Shown here: positions 7,028 to 15,465 of the stretch, one piece after another
Numbering within the stretch: the stretch's first letter is position 1
Layout: every line of letters starts with the position of its first letter
From: Caldithrix sp.
GTDB lineage: Bacteria; KSB1; UBA2214; DYKH01
Direction: 5' to 3'
DNA length: 26,674 bases
Assembly: GCA_020722685.1 (NCBI GenBank)
Contig: DYKH01000065.1
Span: 1-26,674, forward strand
Notes under the pieces: model-generated
Told to the model about the DNA's origin: nothing
The model's input: the letters and a program-made list of their open reading frames with translations, nothing else
The model's database searches: none
Position numbers and translations under genes: made by a program

Positions 7028-9826
7028 TCACTTCATCAAGGTCATCTTCTTGATCGCGGTAAAGCCGTTGCTTTCGAGGCGATAGACGTAGACGCCGGAA
7101 GGCATCTGATTGCCTTGATCGTCCAATCCGTCCCAGATCACCGTATGATAGGCCGCTTCTTGAGTGCGATCCACCAATCGACGCACCTCGCTGCCCAGCA
7201 CCGTGTAAACGCTCAGACGAACATGAGCGAGCTGCGGCAGTTGGTACTTGATGGTCGTTTGCGGATTGAACGGATTCGGATAGTTCTGATTGAGAGCATA
7301 CTCAGTCGGTATTGCACTCACCTGTTGAACAACGCTCGTGACCACCACAGCGACCTCTGGCGAGTATTCACTTTCATTGCCAGAAAAGTCAAAAGCGGAC
7401 ACGCGATAGTAGAGAGTGCTGCCGGTTGCCAAATCAAGATCGGTGAATTCGGTGCCGGACAAGGTAATGACTGGAGCAGTGCCTTTTGGATCGAATCCGC
7501 TGGTATTGCTGCGATAGACAGCAAAATACCTAAAGTCAGCATCCGTTGGCTCATCCCAGCGCAAAGTAACATTGTTGCGACTGCTGAAAGCAGTGACATT
7601 TTGCGGTGCAGCCGGCACCAGGTTATCAATTGAATAGCCGCTATCCGGCGCGGTTTCGAAAGTGGCGCCGGCCGCCTGACCGGAGACATAGAAGACCGAC
7701 CAGTAAACACCGACGGATGTGCTGTCATACAATGTCGGGGCGACCATGCTATAAACTTCGTGCCCTACAGCAGGTATAAGCGCCAGAAAATCCCACTGGC
7801 CTTCTTGTTCGGTCACGAATCGCTTGCCGACGTCCGAAGCGGTGACTTGCGCTACCATAGCCGCTTTGGTCGGCACCGGAATCGCCGTCGTTCCGAACGA
7901 CTCATCCACTCGTCGCCACAGAGCATAGTTTTGTATCGGATTGGCAGAAATGCCGTCGCCAGGGAATTTGGTCCAAGCGACACGCACCTGTTTGCCTTGG
8001 TCATTGGGCACATCGGTGATGGAGATAATTTCAGCAGCACCCACATCGCCGGTGGTCAACGAGGCAATGGAACGACGCAGCAAAGTGATGGCGTAGGTTG
8101 CATTGTGTACGCCTTTGCTGCCGTCTTCCTCAACGAATTGATAATTGAAGGCCGCTTTGAGCAAAGCTTTGCGTCTGGCTGCTTCTTCCGGGGTTTTGCC
8201 AGTCCAGTCATAGTCAGCCTTGCTGATGGCCACTGAAGGGCCGGCGGGGGGTAACAAGTTACCCAATTTTTCGAGCAGACCTTCCACCTCTGCCATGGTG
8301 GCTTCAATGGTCCCGTCCTCGTCCCAATCTGCCTTGGCCATAATTTCTTCAAACGAGTTGATGGGGCCGTGGCAATTCTGGCAGACCGCGACGTTCTCGA
8401 CGTCGTCGGAAGGATCATCCGGCGTGCCGCCATCCCATTTTACCGCAAAGGTGTGTTCGCCTACTTTATTGCTTCCCGGGCTACCTGCAGCCGGTGTGGT
8501 TGCCATGTGGCAGGTTACACAAGCTTCGGCAGCGGCGAATTTGTGGCCAGAGCTGCCGATGGGCAGGCCGTACTCAATGCCGTTGGTGCCATTCAGCATG
8601 TCGGCCTGACAGCTTCCATGCGGGCCAAAATATGAGGATATATTCGCGGGATCGCTAGAATAACTCTCTGCCTCGCGACGGGCGTGATGGCACTGCATGC
8701 AGAGCTTGCTGGCGCCGCCATAGTTGACGACTGTGTTATCCGCAAGCGTAACGTCGCCCTGACCACGAAGCTGGTATTCCTCTTCGGCGCTGTGCGGCTC
8801 ATGACACACGGCGCAACTGGTTTCCGGGACGCCCAGAGATGGACGCTTGTCGTTTGCCATCGGACTAAGGCGACGAACGGCACCCCATCCAGAGTGACAG
8901 TCACTGCATCCGGCGCGCGACGCGGCGCTGGCAACACCGACGGCGTGCAACGATTCCTTCCATTGGGTAGGCTTGATATAACGACTTCCGCTCTCGTGGC
9001 AATAGGCGCAAACCGAGGCATCCAGACTCATGTCGATGCTGGTTTTATCGCCCTTGTGCAGGCTGCCGGGACCATGGCAGCTCTCGCACTGGATATTGGC
9101 GCGATGGGCAAGTTTGGTAAAATCAGTTTTCAGGGTATCCCAATTGCCTGCGTGCAAGGCGGTTGGGAAAATCCAGCCCAATTCACTTTGTACGTCATCA
9201 AAGCCATCATTAATGGCGGATGGCGATGCGTCGTAGCCGGTGGTATGGCAAGAAATGCAGCGCTCCGCATAATGGTCGCTGGCTATGCCGTCAATGCCGC
9301 GGCTAAACATGGTAGCATGGCCGGTGTCTTTCCAGCGGTCAAAATTCGTTTGATGGCAAAGGGCGCACTGCGGAAACGTCCAGGACAGCCCATCCATGCT
9401 CCCCACCCCAACGAACTTGGCCGAAGTAATCGTCACTGTTTTGGGTGCACTGGCGCCACCCGCGGTGGTGACTACCAACTCCACGTCGAATTTTCCCTCC
9501 AAGTCCGGCGTGAAAGTGATCTGCTTGGTCGCGGTGCTGTCGAGCACAGCCGCCGAACCCGCGGGCTTGGCGGCAAGGGTCCAGGCAAAAGACGTGACCG
9601 CAGCACCCGCCGAGTCGCTGCCCACTAAGTAAACGAGTTGGCCAACTCCTACCGTTGCCAACCCGGTTGAGCGTGGAGTGGTCATGTTCAGGTTCACAAG
9701 CTCTTGAGGGCTATAGCCTTGAATTTTGATGACCGCCTTGGGGGTTTGCGCAAAGCTGGTACCGGCTGCAAATACTACGCACAATACTACCATCAGCAAA
9801 CCGGGAATTAGTTTCATTTCTCTCAT
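7028..9826 (-). CDS. T9SS-exported nonaheme cytochrome c with PKD-like and fibronectin-III domains
   Basis: Predicted cell-surface or released electron-transfer protein. The 932 residues comprise a signal peptide (1-26), an Ig/PKD-like domain (about 30-135), a heme region with nine CxxCH sites (CALCH at 154 through CQNCH near 481), a helical and beta spacer, a fibronectin type III domain (about 738-830), and a C-terminal Por/T9SS sorting domain starting at NQNYPNPFNP (about 845) and ending SGVYVYRLESNG..KKMTLMK. The sorting domain implies passage through the outer membrane by T9SS and attachment at, or release from, the surface. The ATG at 9826 has GGAGG four bases upstream; an ATG three codons later is possible. 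It is a single-gene unit between a MerR regulator gene and a strong terminator. The electron partner is not shown; the porin-cytochrome conduit encoded at 14700-17560 is the natural candidate. Confidence 0.92.
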   Translation of the reverse strand: MREMKLIPGLLMVVLCVVFAAGTSFAQTPKAVIKIQGYSPQELVNLNMTTPRSTGLATVGVGQLVYLVGSDSAGAAVTSFAWTLAAKPAGSAAVLDSTATKQITFTPDLEGKFDVELVVTTAGGASAPKTVTITSAKFVGVGSMDGLSWTFPQCALCHQTNFDRWKDTGHATMFSRGIDGIASDHYAERCISCHTTGYDASPSAINDGFDDVQSELGWIFPTALHAGNWDTLKTDFTKLAHRANIQCESCHGPGSLHKGDKTSIDMSLDASVCAYCHESGSRYIKPTQWKESLHAVGVASAASRAGCSDCHSGWGAVRRLSPMANDKRPSLGVPETSCAVCHEPHSAEEEYQLRGQGDVTLADNTVVNYGGASKLCMQCHHARREAESYSSDPANISSYFGPHGSCQADMLNGTNGIEYGLPIGSSGHKFAAAEACVTCHMATTPAAGSPGSNKVGEHTFAVKWDGGTPDDPSDDVENVAVCQNCHGPINSFEEIMAKADWDEDGTIEATMAEVEGLLEKLGNLLPPAGPSVAISKADYDWTGKTPEEAARRKALLKAAFNYQFVEEDGSKGVHNATYAITLLRRSIASLTTGDVGAAEIISITDVPNDQGKQVRVAWTKFPGDGISANPIQNYALWRRVDESFGTTAIPVPTKAAMVAQVTASDVGKRFVTEQEGQWDFLALIPAVGHEVYSMVAPTLYDSTSVGVYWSVFYVSGQAAGATFETAPDSGYSIDNLVPAAPQNVTAFSSRNNVTLRWDEPTDADFRYFAVYRSNTSGFDPKGTAPVITLSGTEFTDLDLATGSTLYYRVSAFDFSGNESEYSPEVAVVVTSVVQQVSAIPTEYALNQNYPNPFNPQTTIKYQLPQLAHVRLSVYTVLGSEVRRLVDRTQEAAYHTVIWDGLDDQGNQMPSGVYVYRLESNGFTAIKKMTLMK

Positions 9827-9921
9827 GGTACCTCCGTGTTTTCATTCCTCGCGCGGAAAAAATTTAGGTTCATCTCCCTTATCTCGTTCTTGGGTTTTTC
9901 TTCACCTCCTTCGGTCTAAAT

Positions 9922-9950
9922 GTCATATCGTTTGTTCGTTATTTGTACAA
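9922..9950 (-). promoter_or_regulatory. candidate promoter for the T9SS nonaheme cytochrome
   Basis: On the minus strand TTGTAC (9945-9950) and TATGAC (9922-9927) have a 17-base spacer and lie about 100 bases before the start codon. The -35 element sits inside the palindrome TTTGTACAAA. The fit to sigma70 is moderate. Confidence 0.3.
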
Positions 9951-10100
9951 AGTGCCTATGTCGCCTGTTAGCAGATACGATCGGCGGTAGAACGAAAAGT
10001 CCTCAAACTTTCGCATTCCGACTGACAGCGAGGTGCTTCACTCCGCAGGCAGGATGGTACCCACATTCCGCAACCAATCACGGGGTGTCCTGCCAGTGCC

Positions 10101-10174
10101 GTCATTCCTCCGGATGCAGGAATCGCCTTTCCATTACACGGCAGAAAAAGACCCCTGCATACGCAGGAGTTGAC
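10101..10174. repeat. inverted-repeat intergenic element
   Basis: GTCATTCCTCCGGATGCAGG at 10101-10120 recurs in inverted, diverged form at 10155-10174 (GTCAACTCCTGCGTATGCAGG when read on the minus strand). This resembles small dispersed extragenic palindromes with GTCATTCC ends. The rest of the 9827-10202 gap holds no gene I can support. Confidence 0.45.
10145..10169 (-). terminator. probable terminator of the MerR-family gene
   Basis: A seven-pair stem (10152-10158 / 10163-10169, including one G-T pair) with a four-base loop, followed on the minus strand by TCTTTTT. It lies 34 bases past the regulator's stop and reuses one arm of the inverted-repeat element. Confidence 0.5.
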
Positions 10175-10202
10175 CGCATGCTGTGATCGGTTACAACATT
10201 CC

Positions 10203-10655
10203 TTATTTGAGACCACTCTTATGAAAGCTCTTAAGGTCTTGAAGCCGCTGTGGAAAAGTTAGGTACACGTCACAAAGTCGACAATCGGTTTTGCTTTTTT
10301 GACACGCCATACCGGGAAGTAGCCAGCACGGTTTGGTACTGCTCTGATAAGCGATACACTGCTTGCAAATATCGCCAGGGCAATTAGTCATTAGCCAGCA
10401 GGGAATTCCCGCGGCAAGGCGGCGAATTGCTTCAATGTTGAGCCCTTGCTTTCGGATCAGGTGAATGATTTGCTCTAGATGCTGCAGATCGCGCTTTGAA
10501 TACATACGCCGATTGGTTTCAGTGCGGAAGGATAATAGCAGGCCTGCCTTCTCGTACATACGAATGGTTGGTGCCGCCACGCCCAATTTCTTCGCAGCGT
10601 GCCCGATTGTATATACTGGCTCGGAGTAAAATTCGTCGGTGACCAGAGTCTCCAT
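10203..10655 (-). CDS. MerR-family transcriptional regulator with C-terminal two-CW cysteine domain
   Basis: DNA-binding regulator, probably sensing redox state or a metal. The 150 residues start with a MerR winged-helix domain (about 14-80: YTIGHAAKKLGVAAPTIRMYEKAGLL, then NRRMYSKRD and a dimerisation helix). Residues 86-131 carry eight cysteines spaced as CW-x4-C-x4-C-x2-C-x9-CW-x6-C-x6-C-x2-CDVY, which matches the two-CW domain found in some delta-proteobacterial sensor proteins. Such a cluster could bind a metal, an Fe-S centre or heme; that is inference. The ATG at 10655 has GGGAG seven bases upstream. It lies between two surface-cytochrome genes, with its own promoter and terminator, so it likely controls one or both and itself. 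Confidence 0.85.
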   Translation of the reverse strand: METLVTDEFYSEPVYTIGHAAKKLGVAAPTIRMYEKAGLLLSFRTETNRRMYSKRDLQHLEQIIHLIRKQGLNIEAIRRLAAGIPCWLMTNCPGDICKQCIAYQSSTKPCWLLPGMACQKSKTDCRLCDVYLTFPQRLQDLKSFHKSGLK

Positions 10656-10691
10656 CCTCTCTCTCCCAAAAATCTGTATTTTTCGCTGTAG

Positions 10692-10720
10692 ATATTATGT
10701 ATTTCCTGGTACATTGTCAA
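10692..10720 (-). promoter_or_regulatory. sigma70-type promoter of the MerR gene with dyad in the spacer
   Basis: A consensus TTGACA (10715-10720 on minus) and TAATAT (10692-10697) are 17 bases apart. The spacer contains the inverted pair ATGTA/TACAT. MerR proteins bind dyads placed between -35 and -10, so this fits autoregulation. The start codon is 37 bases further downstream. Confidence 0.55.
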
Positions 10721-11044
10721 GCAAATTTTCGCGTGTCATGCAAACTCCTCAAGCTTGAATAATATCCCAACGCGGACAAACTGCAATGAAGGACTCTCCA
10801 ACTGTGAATGGATGTCAAGAAATGCCAATAGAAACCTTCGCGCAAATTCACACTGATTGACGGTCGTTAACGCTTGGCCGAAAAAACGCCGATTCGACTG
10901 TTCTATAGGCACTTTCACGGGCTTTCACGCACGATTGAAATTGTTGGTTAACGCTCGCCGGTAGCTATAGCGGAAATGCAAAGGCTGGGAAAAATGGTGC
11001 AAGATGTTTGCGGGTTTGAAAACACCCAGGATTACATAAAGAAT
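10721..11044. other. gene-free stretch between the MerR promoter and the next terminator
   Basis: No ORF with a ribosome site is seen. A 60-codon minus frame (10736-10918) begins at GTG without one. Short direct repeats occur: GTTAACGCT near 10867 and 10949, and CTTTCACG twice near 10910-10930. Their meaning is unclear. Confidence 0.4.
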
Positions 11045-11069
11045 CGGGGCAGTAACGGTTACTGCCCCG
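11045..11069 (-). terminator. strong hairpin after the EB_dh-type exported heme protein gene
   Basis: CGGGGCAGTAAC (11045-11056) and GTTACTGCCCCG (11058-11069) pair perfectly over 12 bases. On the minus strand ATTCTTTAT follows, a weak T tract. It lies 33 bases past the stop and is probably a terminator or an mRNA 3'-end stabiliser. Confidence 0.65.
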
Positions 11070-11101
11070 ACAAATGGACTCATCCACCGGTCATTAGATA
11101 C

Positions 11102-13007
11102 TTATTTCATTACGATGAGCTTTTTGCTGCTGACAAACCCATTGACCGACAGACGATAAAAATAAACGCCTGTCGGCAAATTGGCGGCGTTAAACTGAAG
11201 CAGGTGGCTGCCGGCAGAAAAATAGTCCTCTGCCAAAATGGTCACTTCTTCGCCAAGGAGATTGTAAAGCTTGAGAGTGCCAAAACCCGGGGCGCGCAAA
11301 TCAAACCGAATCGTCGTGGTCGGATTGAACGGGTTGGGATAGTTCTGAAACAGGGCATATTGCTGCGGGGGTGTGGCCGCTTTCTCATCGACCTTTACTT
11401 GGACACCCACACCGAGTTGATTCAAGGCGCTGCCCTGCGTCCAGTGCTCATCACCGCCGGCGTTGTCCATCAGGGCAAGGCCAAAAGTAGAAATGTTATT
11501 CAGGGCAAATTGCGCGTCGTCAGCATTTCCAGTGTTCAAAGCCCTTTGGATTTCGACGTACCAGACGCCCTCATGCCACAGCCCGGCGGCATGGACATCG
11601 CCACGACTTGCAGCAGGTGGCTTCACGTAGCGCTCTGGTACCACGGCATTGAGGGCGGCATACTTTGCCCAGTAACCATTAAGCTCTGCCGCGGGGATCG
11701 AATCCCGCTTGGCGGTTTCCCCAGCATCGATTTCCGCTTTGGTGAGCACCATGGCGTCGATGTAGTCGGTAGGGTTCTTCTCGATGTATAGCGGTCCGGT
11801 CTGGGCAGCGTTACGGTTTCTTGAATCTGCTCCGGAGCCAGAATCACCCACTCTACCACCGTCAGGTTTATCCAAGTATTCCTTCATATTTTGGTCATCG
11901 AGATAGCCGACCAATCGGAAGATTCCACCTGTGGCTTGATGAGTAAGCGGATCAATGACAACGGTTCCGGACTGTTGCACACTGGTAACGCCCAATCCAC
12001 GTCCGGGCTTCATGTGCCAGAGGTCGCCATGCTGACCGGCGGGAAGATAGGAATCATCCTCCGGATCCCCGTCGGGAGCAACCGGGTTGTTGACGTCGAT
12101 ATGGCATTTGGTCATGCAGCCATTTTTCTCCCACTGTTCTTGTGGGATATCAATGTTCCACATGAGCGCGATCCGATCTTCACTTTGGCCAGGGGTATTG
12201 TTCCAAATGGCGCCATCCCAGCTCCAAGAGCCGCTGCGCACCAGGCTCATGGTGGGGTCGGACCAGCGGAAGAGTAGATACAGGTTGTTCCCGCTGACTT
12301 TGCCTTTGACCGCGGCCGATTTGCTAATCGCCAAGCCAAGATCAACCCAGTCCACATCACCCCAATCGGTAGTGTCCGCATCCATCACCGGCGCTGTCGC
12401 GACCGACAGGGCACTGACCCGCGAGCCGCTTCCGCCACGCGCTTTGAAATACATCTTCTCATCCCAGAATTTCAACTCGGTCGCCAGGTCCACATCGGTT
12501 TGCTCATCCCACGTTAAGAGGGTCGCATCAGTAATGCCAAAGTTCGGGACGTTGCCTGTGCCATTACGATGGCAGCTCGCCGCGTGTTCCGCAGTGCGCG
12601 CGATGAACCGTGTAAGTGATATTGCCGATAGTGACGGTATAGCCGCTGGTGGTGTCGGTTTTGCTTGTGCCGACCGCCGGGTTGTAACCCAAGATTGGCG
12701 CATTGGCGCCAAAGCGCGAGAACTTGTCGTGTGTGGAGAGATTCAATCCGGCTTTAAAATCAGCAGCGGGAACGACGCCAGTTGTGTCACTGGGACGGCC
12801 TGGCGCCGGCTGGTCAGGGTCGCGATAAACCTGCGCATGGCTGGTGTTCACCCAGGTCGCCCACCGATTGCCCGCAAAGTTTGCTTCTTTGCCGTGGCAG
12901 TTGTTGCAGGTTTCGGGGCTGGTATATGGCGACTATGCCAAGCTAACGCCCGCAAACAGCATGAGCAGCGTCAACATCAGAAGCGTCGTGGCGAGAGTTC
13001 CTTTCAT
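11102..13007 (-). pseudogene. T9SS-exported ethylbenzene-dehydrogenase-like heme protein, broken by a stop and a frameshift
   Basis: The intact form would be an exported heme protein of about 635 residues. The start at ATG 13007 (GGGAG six bases upstream) gives a 24-residue signal peptide (MKGTLATTLLMLTLLMLFAG) directly followed by an in-frame TAG (12933-12935). The same frame continues with a CNNCH heme site and NTSHAQVYRDPDQPAP until about 12590. There it shifts: 12564 ends that frame and the rest is in another frame from about 12590 to 11102. The second part has an EB_dh-like beta domain (LYLLFRWSDPTMS, EDRIALMWNID), a CMTKCH (CX3CH) site and a T9SS tail (NYPNPFNPTTTIRF ... KKLIVMK). A heme site probably lay at the shift. 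Either the gene has decayed or the sequence has errors; the long intact second half favours a recent event or an error. It follows the four-domain cytochrome gene. Confidence 0.75.
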
Positions 13008-13051
13008 AAGCATCTCCCTATCCTTAGTGGTTTGTTTTTAGAAACACTGCT

Positions 13052-13114
13052 GATCAAAACATTGTTGGGTATATTTTTGATCGAAATTCGGCGTTGCGAC
13101 ATGACGAATTTCGA
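13052..13114. promoter_or_regulatory. two adjoining dyads upstream of the EB_dh-type gene
   Basis: GATCAAAA/TTTTGATC (13052-13059 / 13075-13082, perfect) is followed by TCGAAATTCG/CGAATTTCGA (13081-13090 / 13105-13114, perfect, 14-base loop). Neither has a T run, so a terminator is unlikely. They lie in the 170-base gap before the start at 13007 and could be operators or mRNA hairpins. Confidence 0.4.
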
Positions 13115-13177
13115 CCAAGAATTCAAGCAACAAAATTGAAGCCAAGGTTTTGCACTCCGATCGCTCTGCTGGGACAT

Positions 13178-14443
13178 TTACCTGATGGAATGTAAGTAAG
13201 CATAAAGGTGCTTCATTTCATCATCTTCGAATTTCGGCCATTGTATATCCTTTTTGCCCATTTTTCCCCGCATTTCCGGGGCGTGATTCCACATCGCCGT
13301 CACCATTTCCTCCGCAGCGTTCAATCTGGCGCTGGCGGCAAGATCGGGAGCGAGGCCAGCACCCTTTCCTTGCAACGAGTGGCAGGAAAGGCATTGCTTT
13401 TTATCAAGTACCTCTTGGCCTTTGGCGGTGTCACCTTGCACATCCTCCAATTTAAGCTTATAGAGATAGGCGATAACGTCCGCCATTTCGCCCTTTGCAA
13501 AGGTAGGGATGGCAATGCCCTTATTCTTCATCTGCTCCCACATCTTGGGTCCATGGTTCCACATTTGCCCGGCGATTTGGGTGAGGCTGTAATCCAAGTT
13601 CAAAGTCGCAAAATCGGGGCCGATTTTTCCGCCTACCCCGCGGATGGAATGACACTCTTTGCACTTTTTGTTCATCACCACCGTCTCGCCCCTGCGGGCA
13701 TCCCCAAGCGAGAAAGCTTCTGCGGGAACTTTTGTCGGCGACATGTACGAGCGAATCGCCACGGAGAGATCGACTATTTCGTTGTCCATGAACTCGGGAG
13801 GCTTGATCTTGTGTTGTTCGAACACTGCCATCAACTGCGGCCCATGGTTCCACAGTGCCTCAGCCAACAGGAGCGGTGACATATACGCCTTGACCTGACT
13901 GATGTCCGGGCCGAGATCGCCACCCACGCCACCGAATTTATGACATTTGATGCAGCTCTTGGTCCGCAAGAGTTTTTTCCCAAGATATTCGTTTCCTGGT
14001 TCTCCCAGGTATCAGACGTACAGCAGATAAGCGATCAACTGCGACATCTCCTCGTTAGTAAATTCGCACCAGGAAACACCCATTTTCTGCATCGCCGAAT
14101 ACATTTGGGGAAAGTGGTTCCACATGATTCCCGCGAGACGGAGGTAGCTGCCGTAAAATCGACGCTCCCCCAAGTCCGGGCCGGCTTTTCCACCTTCGCC
14201 GTAAACAGGGTGGCATTTGACGCAGCCTTTTGCTTCGAACACATGCCGACCTTGCCACTGATCTTGAACCTGACTCTCGTCCTGCGCCATCGCCACACCC
14301 AGCAAGAAGTAAACAATAAGTATCAAAGGAAAAGCAAAATAAGGCTTGGCTGTTACCTGCAACTTGCCTCCTTGGAGACTCGCAGCTCTGCAACTTGCAA
14401 CCTGTGACTTGAGACTCGCTTTAAATCGACTTGTTGCTTTCAT
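13178..14443 (-). CDS. four-domain class-I cytochrome c with WNH-P-M repeats, interrupted by an in-frame TGA
   Basis: Periplasmic electron carrier of four tandem mono-heme domains. From ATG 14443 (AGGG six bases upstream) the frame gives a long N-region, a hydrophobic export helix (about 37-52, ending AMA), and CVKCH at 74-78. Codon 144 is TGA (14012-14014). The same frame continues (YLGEPGNEYLGKKLL) into CIKCH, CKECH and CLSCH domains and ends at 13178. Every domain repeats a WNH-x-P-x-M segment; the Met is the likely distal heme ligand. Without read-through the last three domains (13178-13969) have no signal peptide and could not receive heme c in the periplasm. So the TGA is a recent mutation, a sequencing error, or is read through. 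The N-region is encoded by a short-period repeat. Domain identity is sure; integrity is not. Confidence 0.8.
14357..14420. repeat. short-period repeat inside the signal-peptide coding region
   Basis: Two diverged copies of a unit (14357-14384 and 14388-14420) share CTGCAACTTGC at one end and GAGACTCGC at the other. They encode the odd N-region SLKSQVASCRAASLQGGKLQ of the four-domain cytochrome, suggesting that the repeat spread into the gene's 5' end. Confidence 0.6.
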
Positions 14444-14601
14444 AGCTTTCCCTTTCCTCGTCAAAAGCCAAGGACCAAAGATACCACCTTATGATTCATT
14501 TCATTTTAAGAAATTGCATATTGAGGCAGGGGGTTTTGCAGGCCTATCGGTCTAATTACAGGAGGAACACGAGATCGAGAAGCAGAAGTAGGACAGAAAC
14601 C

Positions 14602-14634
14602 AAAATAGGCCAAGCTGCTCCCTTGGCCTATTTT
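14602..14634 (-). terminator. terminator after the 7-heme lipoprotein gene
   Basis: AAAATAGGCCAAG (14602-14614) pairs perfectly with CTTGGCCTATTTT (14622-14634) around a seven-base loop. T tracts of four flank both sides, so it may act in both directions. It closes the rhodanese-barrel-cytochrome unit 65 bases past its last stop. Confidence 0.8.
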
Positions 14635-14699
14635 CTTGTTCGTATCCGCGATGAATCTGGAATGAAAGTCTTCGGTAGCAGATAGAGGAAATAGAGGAA

Positions 14700-15410
14700 T
14701 TAGAAATTATTCCAGATGTAGGACTTGTTCGGATCCTGATGGCAGGTAATACCACAGGTGGCGGTGTTGCGGTTCCACTGCCAGGTCGAAACCACCTCCG
14801 CGTTCGGCGTGTCGTCGATATGTCTGGGATCATTAAAGGAGGTGGGAATCTGGTGACAAATTTCGCAGGTGCCGAAGCGTGTGACGTGTACCTGATGTGC
14901 TCCGACGCCAATAGCACTGGTAAGGGTATTGTTGGTCAAGTCCTCAGGGGGAGCGCTATTTGCCTGGCTACCGTGGCAAACATTACAGGCCTCCGGACCT
15001 GCTTCATCCTGATGGCATTTGAAACAGCTTGATCCCGATTTTCCGCCACGGTAATCCGCTCCATGGCATGCCTTGCAATTGTCCATTGACCAATGGGCAG
15101 CACGGATGTAATCACCATGCGAGTTAGCAGTGGCCAATGCAATCCAGCCGGAATTATGCGGATAAGAATCGTGGCATGTAAAGCAGGAAGAACGACTTTC
15201 GCCGCCGGTAAAATCGATGCCATGGCAGCTTGTACAGGAGGCATAGCCCGACTGTATGACCTTGTTGCCGTGGAAATCGGGCGAGTTGACTTGAGTCCAG
15301 CTATCCGGATGCGTTTTAGGAGGAACAGGATTCTTATTTTCAGAACAACCCGCAAGCCAGAGTGCGCCCAGCGCCAACAATACAACAACGAGTCGAAAGT
15401 TCTTTGACAT
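14700..15410 (-). CDS. outer-membrane heptaheme cytochrome c lipoprotein
   Basis: Predicted surface-side cytochrome of the outer-membrane conduit. The 236 residues begin with a lipoprotein signal (lipobox LAGC; Cys about residue 22) and carry CTSCH, CFTCH, CKACH, CFKCH, CNVCH and CEICH, then a non-standard CGITCH (CX3CH) near the C-terminus. Many spaced His residues (for example VGAHQVHVTRFGTCEICH) could be distal ligands. I start at ATG 15410 because AGG lies seven bases upstream and the signal follows at once; an in-frame GTG at 15425 is less likely. It is the last gene of the unit rhodanese lipoprotein, barrel, 12-heme cytochrome, 7-heme lipoprotein. In known conduits the lipoprotein cytochrome faces outward and takes electrons from the cytochrome plugged in the barrel; that role is inferred here. 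Confidence 0.88.
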   Translation of the reverse strand: MSKNFRLVVVLLALGALWLAGCSENKNPVPPKTHPDSWTQVNSPDFHGNKVIQSGYASCTSCHGIDFTGGESRSSCFTCHDSYPHNSGWIALATANSHGDYIRAAHWSMDNCKACHGADYRGGKSGSSCFKCHQDEAGPEACNVCHGSQANSAPPEDLTNNTLTSAIGVGAHQVHVTRFGTCEICHQIPTSFNDPRHIDDTPNAEVVSTWQWNRNTATCGITCHQDPNKSYIWNNF

Positions 15411-15465
15411 AGGCAAACCTATCACAATATTGTTAACCGATAGATCGAGGGTACGAAGCGACGGA

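Noticed and set aside
8684..9628. A 314-codon plus-strand frame
   Set aside because: It is antisense to nine-heme coding sequence; its composition mirrors the Cys/His-rich minus strand.
9833..9880. A 16-residue leader peptide frame ending at the start of the T9SS nonaheme gene (overlapping ATGA)
   Set aside because: The only purine-rich site touches its ATG directly, and a 16-codon frame is easily met by chance.
12087..13139. A 350-codon plus-strand frame
   Set aside because: It is antisense to the EB_dh-type gene, has no ribosome site and encodes no recognisable domain; the minus strand carries heme and sorting motifs.
14000..14014. Selenocysteine at the in-frame TGA of the four-domain cytochrome; CCTGG-GAGAA-CCAGG follows at once
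   Set aside because: The stem is only five pairs with a tiny loop, lies closer to the TGA than known bacterial SECIS apical loops, and is explained by the codons for YLGEPG. No cytochrome of this type uses Sec at that place.
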